Below, one piece after another: positions 1 through 8,578 of a DNA stretch of 64,000 nt. The notes below the pieces were generated by a model, which was given only the letters and a program-made list of their open reading frames with translations, made no database searches and was not told where the DNA came from. Both the position numbers and the translations under genes were made by a program. Positions within the stretch are counted from its first letter, which is position 1. Each line of letters opens with the position of its first letter. Source of the stretch: Pseudo-nitzschia pungens (Eukaryota > Bacillariophyta > Bacillariophyceae > Bacillariales > Bacillariaceae); NCBI GenBank assembly GCA_037355855.1, contig CM074762.1, positions 4,402,001 through 4,466,000 on the forward strand, read 5' to 3'.

Positions 1-15
1 CCGAAGGAGCAAGAG

Positions 16-918
16 ATGGTGACTGCAGCTGAAAGGTCCGCCACTGTTGGGAACGACGGGACTTTTTCCAACTGGATGGATTATAATGTTCAATGCGCCA
101 CGCTCGAAGGCCCGCAGTTTGTCAGTGATAACCACGACGTTTGGGTACTGCTCTGCAATGCAGTTCGTGATGGCCCTGGCTGGGCCTACACCCGAAGGTA
201 CAAAGATGCGAAGAATCCAACTGGGAACGCCCGAGCGGCTTTCCTAACCCTCTACGAGAATGCCTTCTCCGCAACCAACGTCGCGGCTATCATTGACAAG
301 GTCCGCACAAGCATGTTCACTTCGAAATATACAGGGGATTCTCGCACCTACGATTTTGAGAAGCACTGCAGAACTTGGTTGAATTTCCAGACTACGCTCG
401 CCAACCACGACAAGTTGCCCGACGAGCAAGACTTCACCATGAATTTCATCCACAGCATCCAAGATGATCGGTTCGAGAACCCCAAGATCCAAGCCCTCGA
501 AAGTGACAAGTACACCACGAACTTCCATGAGTGCGTCTCATTCTTCAAGAAATGCCTCGGCATACGGAAGATGGGTGCGGCTTCAACCAAGCGATCGCGA
601 AGTATTTCCTCCGTACGCCAAGATGGTGGTGACGATCAAGGAAGTCATTCGTATAGTGGGAAGGTCGAAGACAAGAAGTATCCCTACGAAGTTTACAAGA
701 CCTTCTCCAAGGAACAACGAAAGCAGTTGTACGACCTCCGTCAGAAGAAGAAGGCTCGAACTATTCAGTCCACTAGTTCGAACCATACCACGCCGCCTGC
801 TGCCTCCGCGAACGCGACCCAAGGCGCAGGGAACAGTTTTGGACCCAAGGGGCGCAGAAAGAACAAGAACAAGAAGAAGGGCAACGGCTCGAACCAAGGA
901 CAGACCCCCAAGAACTGA
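16..918 (+). CDS. gag: Copia Gag-like protein
   Basis: 300-residue product upstream of and in frame with pol. The N-terminal two thirds read as a helical capsid-type domain (for example YDFEKHCRTWLNFQTTLANH around residues 112-131). The C-terminal ~100 residues are strongly basic and low in complexity (KGRRKNKNKKKGNG), which would suit nucleic-acid binding, but there is no CCHC zinc knuckle. The frame ends at TGA 916-918 and continues open directly into pol. This could be a real Gag stop with readthrough or a CGA-to-TGA mutation. The start at 16 is the first ATG in the window; the true start could be further left. The Gag assignment rests on position and composition, not on a diagnostic motif. 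Confidence 0.75.
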   Translation: MVTAAERSATVGNDGTFSNWMDYNVQCATLEGPQFVSDNHDVWVLLCNAVRDGPGWAYTRRYKDAKNPTGNARAAFLTLYENAFSATNVAAIIDKVRTSMFTSKYTGDSRTYDFEKHCRTWLNFQTTLANHDKLPDEQDFTMNFIHSIQDDRFENPKIQALESDKYTTNFHECVSFFKKCLGIRKMGAASTKRSRSISSVRQDGGDDQGSHSYSGKVEDKKYPYEVYKTFSKEQRKQLYDLRQKKKARTIQSTSSNHTTPPAASANATQGAGNSFGPKGRRKNKNKKKGNGSNQGQTPKN

Positions 919-3249
919 AACGACGGCCGGTGCCCGAAATTAAGTAAGGTTGGCCGGCTGTTGTACCAGATGGATCTGCCACGCGCGCGCCCCCCACCCA
1001 GTCCTGAGGGGCAATGCGAGCTGGACAGCCACGCTGATACGACTGCCGCCGGTTCCAACATGATCTTGCTTGAAGACCAAGTCGTCAGCCACGTCGATGT
1101 TCATCCTTTTTCGCCTGAGCTCGAGCCTATCAAGAACATTCCTATTGGGACCTGTGTTACGGCTTACACAGATACCGACGGGAAAGTTTGGTTGATTTAT
1201 TTCCACGAAGCACTGTATTTTGGCGACAAGTTGCCCCACAGCTTGATTTGTCCGAATCAGATACGGGACTGTCACCCCAATCGTGTCGATGAGGCGCCCC
1301 GTCAATATGACGGACAGTCCAGTCACTCCATCCATATTGACAATACCGATCCTGAAGATCCCCAAGCGGGACACACCCTCGACATCAAGCTCCTGCTTGA
1401 TGGGGTCGTGTCCTATTTCCCTTCCCGCAAGCCCACCAAGCATGAGATGGCCACATGCGATCATGTCGTTGCAACCCGAGACTTCCCTTGGGACCCGAAG
1501 AGCAAGAAGTTCGAGCAAGCCGAAGAAGCCATCGACGGATCTCATCCGTTGAATCCTATGCTGTCTGTCCTTCGCGCGGCGCCGCCTATGGCGACGCCCA
1601 TCGCGCCTGCCGAGACGACCACGAAGCAGTCCAAGAAGTCCAACAAGCGTAAGATGGAGCCCGTCGAAACACGGTCCAACTTCAGTCCCCATATGTACGA
1701 CAAGCCTCTTCGGAGCGACGAGCTGATCCTACCACAGCATGATTGCTATGAGAAGTACAAGCTGCGGAGCCTTCAGCAACTCTGTACCCGCCGTGATCTG
1801 ACCCCATGTGCGATTGCATCCGACTCTCGTCTGGATGCGCGGCTATCTTCTCTCTTTTCGGGCGATTCCTTGAAGACTTGCGGGGACGATGATGTAGACG
1901 AGGACGCAGCAGTACCAAGTCTTACAATCAATGCCCTGCATACGCCATTGTACGAGCGCGCCTACACCGATGGCCGCGAGCGCTTCGAATGGGATCCCCG
2001 TTGCAGGGATTCTCCCGTCTGCTTGTCGTCCGTTTACAAGCATGTTCGATGGGACGATGCAGTCGAACCAGTCGACCCCGAGCTTGACACCATCGCCAGA
2101 CGAGCCAAGTGGGGCCCGACGATCGACACCAAACGATACTGCAAGATTGATTCCGACCGTCTGTCCAAGATTTGGGATGTGTCCCCGAGAAAGGCTGCGG
2201 ACACTCTTCGAGTCACGACGCAGAAAGGCTTCCACAACCCATTGCATCCCCTAGTTCGCCGATTGCCAACGCAGAGCTTCAGAAACAAGCGCATTGCGGC
2301 TGGCAAATGGTATACCGACACCTGGATGGCAAAGGTCCCGAGCATCATGCGACAAGATTCAGCCGCCCAAGTTTTCAGCAATGGTAAGGGCTACGATGAG
2401 TTCATACCCATACAGGGCAAGAGACAAGCGTATGAAGGACTGAAGATTTTCATCCACGATGTTGGCATCCCCGAACATTTGATATCCGATGGCGCTCGAG
2501 AGCAAGGAGCCCCTGGTACTTACAAGACTCCATGGAATAAGGTTGTCAGCAAAAACCATATCCACCAGACCTTTATCCAGCCAAGATGTCCCTTCCAGAA
2601 TCGCGCGGAGCTCAGCATCGGCCATATCAGCAGAAGCATCCGCAAGAAGACGGCTCGGAAGCGATCCCCCAAGCGACTGTGGGCTTTTTGTGGAGAGCTT
2701 GTTGCTGCCATCCGACAGCGCACAGCTTCCAGCGATCCTACGGTGATGGGTCGAACGCCGTTCGAAATCGTGCATGGGTACATGCCTGATATATCTCTGT
2801 ACCAAGCCCATGAATGGTATGGTTTCGTCTATTGGGTTGATCTCTCTGATGGGACCGAAAAGCTGGGAAGGTGGCTTGGTCCGTGTGGTGATCGATTCGG
2901 AGGTGGAGACTGCCACTGGATCCTGAACAAGGCGGCCATGCCGGTAAGCACTAACACAGTCCGTGCTGTTACTGAAGAAGAATGGCGTTCCCATGACGTC
3001 AAGCGCTATATGGACTCATTTGACCAAGCAGTGGAATCCAAGATCGGGGACAAAGTGGACGATAACGACGCAAAGTTCCAAGCTACGTACCCTGATCCCC
3101 CTGCTGAGTTATTTGAAGGTCACCAAGAAAGGTGGGAGCTCGCCGAGCCTGAAGCTTCCATCCCAGTTATCGACGACCTCATACCTGATGGGGATGACTA
3201 TGATGAGTATATTGGTAACAATGTGATGATCCAGAAGGGCGACGAATGA
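919..3249 (+). CDS. pol: Copia Pol part 1: aspartic protease and integrase
   Basis: In frame with gag after TGA 916-918. The protease active site is CELDSHADTTAAG, catalytic Asp codon near 1024; DSHAD replaces the usual DSG/DTG, as in diatom copia proteins. Integrase catalytic residues are the Asp in WYTDTW (about 2320), the Asp in LISDGARE (about 2490) and the Glu in QNRAEL (about 2610), spaced about 57 and 40 residues. Downstream GRTPFEIVHGYMPD and KLGRWLGP are typical copia integrase C-terminal blocks. The segment ends at TGA 3247-3249, followed by CTA; the same frame stays open beyond it. Integrase joins element cDNA to host DNA; protease cuts the polyprotein. Confidence 0.85.
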   Translation, partial: NDGRCPKLSKVGRLLYQMDLPRARPPPSPEGQCELDSHADTTAAGSNMILLEDQVVSHVDVHPFSPELEPIKNIPIGTCVTAYTDTDGKVWLIYFHEALYFGDKLPHSLICPNQIRDCHPNRVDEAPRQYDGQSSHSIHIDNTDPEDPQAGHTLDIKLLLDGVVSYFPSRKPTKHEMATCDHVVATRDFPWDPKSKKFEQAEEAIDGSHPLNPMLSVLRAAPPMATPIAPAETTTKQSKKSNKRKMEPVETRSNFSPHMYDKPLRSDELILPQHDCYEKYKLRSLQQLCTRRDLTPCAIASDSRLDARLSSLFSGDSLKTCGDDDVDEDAAVPSLTINALHTPLYERAYTDGRERFEWDPRCRDSPVCLSSVYKHVRWDDAVEPVDPELDTIARRAKWGPTIDTKRYCKIDSDRLSKIWDVSPRKAADTLRVTTQKGFHNPLHPLVRRLPTQSFRNKRIAAGKWYTDTWMAKVPSIMRQDSAAQVFSNGKGYDEFIPIQGKRQAYEGLKIFIHDVGIPEHLISDGAREQGAPGTYKTPWNKVVSKNHIHQTFIQPRCPFQNRAELSIGHISRSIRKKTARKRSPKRLWAFCGELVAAIRQRTASSDPTVMGRTPFEIVHGYMPDISLYQAHEWYGFVYWVDLSDGTEKLGRWLGPCGDRFGGGDCHWILNKAAMPVSTNTVRAVTEEEWRSHDVKRYMDSFDQAVESKIGDKVDDNDAKFQATYPDPPAELFEGHQERWELAEPEASIPVIDDLIPDGDDYDEYIGNNVMIQKGDE

Positions 3250-4302
3250 CTACGGTGTGTCGTGAAGAATTGTTCTGCTGATCTTAATGGCAATCCGATT
3301 GGCAAGAGGAATGATAACCCTATCCTTGATACCAGAATGTATGATCTGCAGTTTCCAGATGGTTCCGTCAAGCAGTACACCGCCAATATCGTTGCTGAGA
3401 GCATGTACAGCGAGATCGATGACGACGGACATATGTTTTCTCTACTGGACGAGATTATCGATCACGAGAAGGACGGATCCGCCGTTAGGAAGCAAGATGC
3501 GACGATCGTCAACAAATATGGTCGTAAAGTCCCCAAGCCTACCACGAAGGGATGGCGATTGCTCGTCAGTTGGAAAGATGGAACCGAATCTTGGTGTAAG
3601 TTGAGCGATCTAAAAGAGTCATTTCCTGTGCAGACCGCAGAGTACGCCGTATCCGCCAAGATTTCAGAGCAGCCAGCATTCCGATGGTGGATCCACCATG
3701 TACTACGAAGGAAGAAGCAAATCCTCAAGGCCACCAAGCGAAACAAGTACTGGGATCGGACCCACAAGTTCGGAGTGGAGTTACCACATTCTATCCCTGA
3801 AGCTCTCGCCATCGACCGAAAGACGGGAACGGACTATTGGGAGAAGGCGATTGCAAAGGAGATGAGAAACAACGAGATGGCGTTCGAGTTTGACTCCAGC
3901 TACACCGTCGAAGGCCTGAAGGCCAAAGGATTCAGCAAGATCACGACGCACATGATCTTTGACGTGAAGTTGGGGTCCCTGACGCGGAAAGCACGGCTTG
4001 TCGCCGATGGCCATAAGGTACAAGCCACAGCCAAGGAACACACCTTCAGCAGTGTTCCAAGCAGAGATTCAGTCCGTATCTTCTTCCTGTTGGCAGCGCT
4101 GAACAATTTGGATGTACTGTCTGCGGACATTCAGAATGCCTACCTTACAGCGCCGATCAAGAAGAAGTATTATTTAGTTGCACGGGCCGAAGATGGTTTT
4201 CCCCAACACTTGGTAGGTCAGGTATGTAAGATCGTTCGAGCACTGTATGGGCTTCCTGTTGCAGGCGCGTCGTTCCGATCCTATTTGACCAAGCACCTAT
4301 GA
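3250..4302 (+). CDS. pol: Copia Pol part 2: linker and reverse transcriptase N-terminal half
   Basis: Same frame as the preceding segment. It begins with the copia linker (NPILDTRMYDLQFPDG), then the reverse transcriptase fingers. The motif-A region is LSADIQNAYLTAPIKKKYY, with the first catalytic Asp in SAD near 4130. The segment ends at TGA 4300-4302 just after FRSYLTKHL, within the domain, where copia proteins normally continue with a short residue run into LGYQPCKADPGV. That continuation is present right after the stop. The TGA therefore looks like a substitution inside a conserved domain, CGA to TGA being the simplest route. Confidence 0.8.
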   Translation, partial: LRCVVKNCSADLNGNPIGKRNDNPILDTRMYDLQFPDGSVKQYTANIVAESMYSEIDDDGHMFSLLDEIIDHEKDGSAVRKQDATIVNKYGRKVPKPTTKGWRLLVSWKDGTESWCKLSDLKESFPVQTAEYAVSAKISEQPAFRWWIHHVLRRKKQILKATKRNKYWDRTHKFGVELPHSIPEALAIDRKTGTDYWEKAIAKEMRNNEMAFEFDSSYTVEGLKAKGFSKITTHMIFDVKLGSLTRKARLVADGHKVQATAKEHTFSSVPSRDSVRIFFLLAALNNLDVLSADIQNAYLTAPIKKKYYLVARAEDGFPQHLVGQVCKIVRALYGLPVAGASFRSYLTKHL

Positions 4303-5490
4303 ACACTAGGATATCAACCTTGTAAAGCCGATCCTGGTGTTCATATGCGAGTGGAGACGCGAAAAGACGGCTCTAGGTACTGGGCCTACTTGATCGCATA
4401 CGTCGACGATATTATCTGTTGCAGTGAAGATCCTCGACGGCAGTTGGAAAGTATCAAGCAGCGCTTCACGCTGAAGGACGGGACTATAGAAGTTCCAACC
4501 CTGTATTTGGGCGCTGATGTCCATTCGCATGTGGTCGAAGACGACCCAATTCCCAAATGGGCAATGTCCTCCGAGAAGTATGCTAAGAAAGCCATCGACG
4601 CAGTAGAGAAGGAGCTTGGCACCGAGCAGTACGGTTACAAGTATCTCCCGAACAAGGTGTCAACCCCGTTGATGTCAGATTATCGACCTGAAGTTGATGT
4701 AACCGCCGAACTGGATCCAAGCAAGCAGAACTACTACCAAGGATTGATTGGCGTCTTGAGATGGTTATGTGAGCTCAGCCGACTGGATTTGGTCATGCCT
4801 GTATCTCTTATGTCTAGATATCTAGCGCAAGCGCGAACAGGGCATTTGAACCAAGTATTGCACATGTTTGCCTATCTCAAGGCGCATGCCCGATCCAAGT
4901 TGGTGTTTGATGAGACCCGGCCTGAAGTGGATGAGTCCAGATTCCCCGACTGTGATTGGAGTGAGTTCTATCCAGATGCCAAGGAAGTGTTGCCACCAGA
5001 TGCTCCTGAACCCCTTGGGAAAGCAGTTATTATGAGTTGTTTTGTTGACGCCGATCATGCCGGATGCAAAGCAACAAGAAGATCCCATACAGGAATTATT
5101 ATATTCCTGAACAGGGCCCCTATCCTGTGGTTCAGCAAACGCCAGACAACTGTTGAGACCTCAACCTTTGGTTCTGAGATAGTGGCATTGCGAATTGCCA
5201 TTGAACTGATTGAAGGGCTCAGATACAAGCTCAGGATGATGGGCGTTCCTATTGAAGGTCCTACGAATGTATACTGTGACAATGAGTCTGTTGTCAAAAA
5301 TACCACCAGACCAGAGAGCCCTTGTAACAAGAAGCACAACAGCGTCGCATACCACAAGGCGCGCGAGTCTATTGCTGCTGGCACCATTCGAATTGCAAAG
5401 GAGCCTGGCGAGACCAATATTGCTGACCTATTCACCAAGCTGCTGAATGGTCCAGCGTTGAAAGACCACTGTAAGCGATGCATGTGGTAG
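4303..5490 (+). CDS. pol: Copia Pol part 3: reverse transcriptase C-terminal half and RNase H
   Basis: Continues in frame after TGA 4300-4302. YVDD, the reverse transcriptase catalytic motif, is at 4399-4410 (AYVDDIICC). The RNase H domain follows: CFVDADHAGCK (first Asp about 5050), the tract TVETSTFGSEIVAL with the conserved Glu, YCDNESVV, and the C-terminal NIADLFTKLL signature of copia RNase H. Pol ends with TAG at 5488-5490. The key catalytic residues are present, so the element is damaged only by the TGA codons as far as can be seen here. Confidence 0.85.
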   Translation, partial: TLGYQPCKADPGVHMRVETRKDGSRYWAYLIAYVDDIICCSEDPRRQLESIKQRFTLKDGTIEVPTLYLGADVHSHVVEDDPIPKWAMSSEKYAKKAIDAVEKELGTEQYGYKYLPNKVSTPLMSDYRPEVDVTAELDPSKQNYYQGLIGVLRWLCELSRLDLVMPVSLMSRYLAQARTGHLNQVLHMFAYLKAHARSKLVFDETRPEVDESRFPDCDWSEFYPDAKEVLPPDAPEPLGKAVIMSCFVDADHAGCKATRRSHTGIIIFLNRAPILWFSKRQTTVETSTFGSEIVALRIAIELIEGLRYKLRMMGVPIEGPTNVYCDNESVVKNTTRPESPCNKKHNSVAYHKARESIAAGTIRIAKEPGETNIADLFTKLLNGPALKDHCKRCMW

Positions 5491-5579
5491 AATTGCTCCA
5501 GCTGCATTATTTGAGGTACTTTTATCTCTGGCAAGCAGTGTGGACGCGATCTGTTATTTCGAGGTCCCGGGGACCGCAA

Positions 5580-5770
5580 CTTCGATTTCGATTTCGAACG
5601 CAGTCGACAGCGGATTACGGATTTCGATTACGAGTTCTTCGATCGTACCGATTTTCGATTTCGATTACGAGTTCTTCGATCGAAGCGATTTCGTTCTTGG
5701 TAGCAGTCGATTTCGATTTCGATTCCGGACGCAACCTTGTTTCGAACGCAATCTGTTTCGGATGCAACCT
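5580..5770 (+). repeat. TTCGATTTCG-rich degenerate tandem repeat
   Basis: Repeated TTCGATTTCGA strings, including two copies of a ~40-bp unit containing TTACGAGTTCTTCGATCG (around 5630 and 5665). The three + frames stay partly open for this reason, so short ORFs here are not taken as genes. Confidence 0.7.
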
Positions 5771-6321
5771 TAATCCGGACGCAACTTCTGTCCGAACGCT
5801 TTGATTCGGTTTTGATCTTATGTTATATGTTATGTATTTGGGAGTCTCCGGTGCACCGGTTCCGGGGACTATAAAGATTTGAAACAACAATAGGCCGATT
5901 GATATGTCCTTATATGTGTTAAGGAATCGGACCAAGGGCAAAATGTCCTTCGGTCCAACCCCCTCTTTTTTTTCTACAATAAATCGGCCGGGCCTCTGAT
6001 AGAAGAACTGCAATATTTGGTGCAGTTTGATCTCTGACAAGTTATATGGAAGCATCCCTGAATTCTGTTATGATCCATCCAAGTGTCCTGGTACAACAAG
6101 CAGGAGTATTGGTGTTCCTCTGGGAGTATCTATTTCCGGGGACCAGTATAGTTGCTCAGTACAGGGCCACTGGCATGAATCACGGGGACTATGAAGATAT
6201 CCAGTGTGCTACCATCTGCGCTAAGGCTCCTGTGTAGGAGAGTGTACTGGGGCTACAGGCAGCAGCCTCCAGTAACTGACTAACAGGTGCTGAGCTGAGT
6301 GCTAGAGCTGTGTGCTAAATG

Positions 6322-6390
6322 GTTAGCAACAGGCTTAGCAACAGGCTTAGCAACAGGCTTAGCAACAGGCTTAGCAACAGGCTTAGCAGC
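6322..6390 (+). repeat. 12-bp tandem repeat (cttagcaacagg)n
   Basis: Five to six near-perfect head-to-tail copies of a 12-bp unit, CTTAGCAACAGG, with slight decay at both ends. It lies in the non-coding stretch behind copia pol. Confidence 0.9.
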
Positions 6391-6450
6391 AGACCTATAT
6401 CCTACTATCCTGTTTAGTATGGATGCTAGCAGAGTTTACTAGGGTCGCCG

Positions 6451-6474
6451 CGTACGATTTGTACCAATCGTACG
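6451..6474. repeat. Inverted repeat, 9-bp arms
   Basis: CGTACGATT, six bases, then AATCGTACG: a perfect 9-bp stem. A second palindromic cluster, GCGCTAGCGC followed by GCGCGCTAGC, lies at 6664-6685. Function unknown; both are in the possible LTR region. Confidence 0.7.
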
Positions 6475-7111
6475 TACCCCGAGTAAAGCACCTTTTCAGG
6501 GTGTAGCTAAATGCTACAGGGTTAGGGTTGCTAAGGCTACGAGATACTGAAAGATGCTAGCCTACCATGATACCATGCTAAGATACTATGCTACCGCCGG
6601 GGTCGGGTCATTGGTGTATAATATGTACCATGACCGGATACCCGGCCCAAACAGTTACCCAACGCGCTAGCGCAAGCGCGCTAGCACACGATTCGATCTA
6701 ATAACTAATCGGAGATACCCTACGATACTCCGATACGCTACCCGTAGAATACAGTACCAGAGCTACGGAGCGCTGTTATTATATGAGTTAGCGAGTTAGC
6801 GGATCGATGTCACGATACGAGCTGAGCTGCGCTCAGCTCCCTTTATTCACTCTTTTCTTTACACTCTAAAATAGACGCCTATCATGCCCTCCCCTTTCGA
6901 TCGATTCCGATGTACCTCTAGGGAAGTACCTTGTAGTAACTAAGTGTATGCAATAAGACCTTGAACAGTCCGCTGTAGTCTCACCCTTTGCCAGGGATGT
7001 ACGCGTTATTATTGTTAAGGTTTTTCCTTATTTACAGACCAGTACGAGTACGAGTCGATTAAGTTCTACGAAGATCGCTGACGAGCGAATATCAACACAC
7101 CTGTCACCAAG

Positions 7112-8578
7112 ATGTGGTCTACCCTCCCAGACAGAAAAACCTTGGAGTTGTATGTCGCTCAGCTGTGGCTTCGCAGCAGAACTGCCCCCCATTTAAGGTT
7201 CTTTGTTGGGCACAGTGTTTCTTTGAAGACTCTCCTATCTACACCTTTGCTTCAGAGACTCAGGGATCGTGACATGGACTTGAAGTATGATCATATCCAG
7301 GCTCCAGTTATTGTCACCTGTGGTTTCCTCCTTGGATCTTACATGCAGAGTTTTGATCTTGATCACTACAATGCATTACTTCAGACCCATCCCAGGTTTC
7401 AAGCCTTTCCTATTTCTGTTATCCGGAAGAACATCAGCCTGGACAACTCCAGATCCCCTGATCCTAACCCTGTCTCAGCTGCTCATGTCCTTTGTGATGC
7501 TACCAAGCGAGCCCAAACTGTCAAGCTGCTCAAAGGTCAGTTCAACAGGTGCAAGCCTTCTGACATTGCATCCCTCCCTGATGGTAAATTCTACAAGTTT
7601 ATTGAGACAGCCACCAACCCCTCTGACAGGCCCCTCCCTCCCTCCAAGCTCAAGACTGTGAAACAAGCCAAGTACCGACAGTCCAAGTTTATTGAAAGCC
7701 ATGAGACTGCTCCTGTTCTGGGAGTTGTTGATCTTGACCTTCCTGTTGATTTGGGACAGGGCTTGGGTTTGAAGACTCTGCGCCGAGTATTAATGGGTAT
7801 ACGAACGCGTGACAATTGGTCCTGGCCCCTGTTCCTTTCAGTTGATACTACCTCCTACCGGGGTGAAATTCTTGCTTTGTACAACACCACCACCAAGGCT
7901 GAAGCCACGGCCATGTTGTCTTTCCTGCCTATTTTTTTGGAAGCACAGTATGGTTCCTGTGTTCGCCAGTGGTTCTCTTCTGAGTGCTTGACTGAAATGG
8001 AAGCCTTTCACTGGGATGAAACTGCCAAATGTGTTGTGGAGACTGCTCCTGCTGCTGACCAGATACAGGATGACTCTCTTCCTTTTTTTGGTGATGGTGA
8101 TGCAAGGGATTGGGAATTTGTTGATGATGATTTGTCAGTTGACCTTGCTCCAGACCTTACTTTTGATCTGGATTTGCACTTCAACCTCCAAGCACGTGCT
8201 GACAGTGGTGGTGGTGGATTTGATGATTCCCAATCCATGGATACTCTAGCCACTGGTACCTCTAACCTCACTGCCGCTCAGGCTCCAACTACTGCTGCTC
8301 CAGCTGCAACTACTCAGGGTTCTGCAGATGGTGCATCTCCCTCTACCTCTTTGCCTGGTACTTCCCCTACTGAGGGTCATGCTGATCAGCCTGTAGACAA
8401 ACCCAGTGTTGGGGATGAAGTGGCCTCTTCTTTGCGGGTTGGTTTGGCTGCCATTGCCTTTTCTCCTAACACTGATGCTAGTGTCAGTGATTTGAGCCAT
8501 GCCAATGCCTCTACCAAGTCCGCTCTGGCAACCTTTTCTACCGTGCAACAGACTCGGTTTCCTTCTGATCATGGTTAG
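7112..8578 (+). CDS. LINE ORF1 protein, C-terminal part
   Basis: 488 codons matching the last ~490 residues of the longer ORF1 at 15015-18164. The first ATG is only the first in-frame methionine after the 5' truncation, not the natural start. The visible sequence begins with a folded-looking region (TLPDRKTLELYVAQLWLRSRTAPHLRFFVGHSVSL) and ends in an acidic, then Ala/Thr/Pro-rich tail. I recognise no catalytic motif and no CCHC knuckle. ORF1 proteins of LINEs usually bind the element RNA; that role is inferred from position only. It ends with TAG 8576-8578, which overlaps the ORF2 start ATG at 8571. Confidence 0.75.
   Translation: MWSTLPDRKTLELYVAQLWLRSRTAPHLRFFVGHSVSLKTLLSTPLLQRLRDRDMDLKYDHIQAPVIVTCGFLLGSYMQSFDLDHYNALLQTHPRFQAFPISVIRKNISLDNSRSPDPNPVSAAHVLCDATKRAQTVKLLKGQFNRCKPSDIASLPDGKFYKFIETATNPSDRPLPPSKLKTVKQAKYRQSKFIESHETAPVLGVVDLDLPVDLGQGLGLKTLRRVLMGIRTRDNWSWPLFLSVDTTSYRGEILALYNTTTKAEATAMLSFLPIFLEAQYGSCVRQWFSSECLTEMEAFHWDETAKCVVETAPAADQIQDDSLPFFGDGDARDWEFVDDDLSVDLAPDLTFDLDLHFNLQARADSGGGGFDDSQSMDTLATGTSNLTAAQAPTTAAPAATTQGSADGASPSTSLPGTSPTEGHADQPVDKPSVGDEVASSLRVGLAAIAFSPNTDASVSDLSHANASTKSALATFSTVQQTRFPSDHG

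Larger units (their letters stand above)
1..5490 (+). mobile_element. Ty1/copia LTR retrotransposon, internal region (5' LTR off window)
   Basis: Gag, protease, integrase, reverse transcriptase and RNase H lie in that order in one reading frame, the Ty1/copia arrangement. The DSHADT protease signature and the integrase block around GRWLGP resemble diatom CoDi elements. The frame is open from 16 to the TAG at 5488-5490 except for TGA codons at 916-918, 3247-3249 and 4300-4302; there is no frameshift. The 5' LTR would lie left of the window. I could not delimit a 3' LTR because its partner is not visible. Confidence 0.9.
5491..7097 (+). other. Non-coding copia 3' region, possibly containing its 3' LTR
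   Basis: 1.6 kb with no convincing coding frame, between copia pol and the truncated LINE. It holds a TTCGAT-rich stretch, a TATAAAG string near 5870, an AATAAA near 5982, a 12-bp tandem repeat and two inverted repeats. The sequence just before 7098 ends in ATATCAACA, which could be an LTR end (LTRs end in CA). Without the 5' copy I cannot place LTR borders. Confidence 0.4.

Noticed and set aside
5490..6050. Similar GAATTGCTCC.. and GAAGAACTGC.. segments as ends of a copia LTR
   Set aside because: The similarity is short and imperfect, and the 5' LTR needed to confirm it is outside the window.
6505..6535. Telomere-like GGGTTAGGG string
   Set aside because: A single occurrence with no tandem array.
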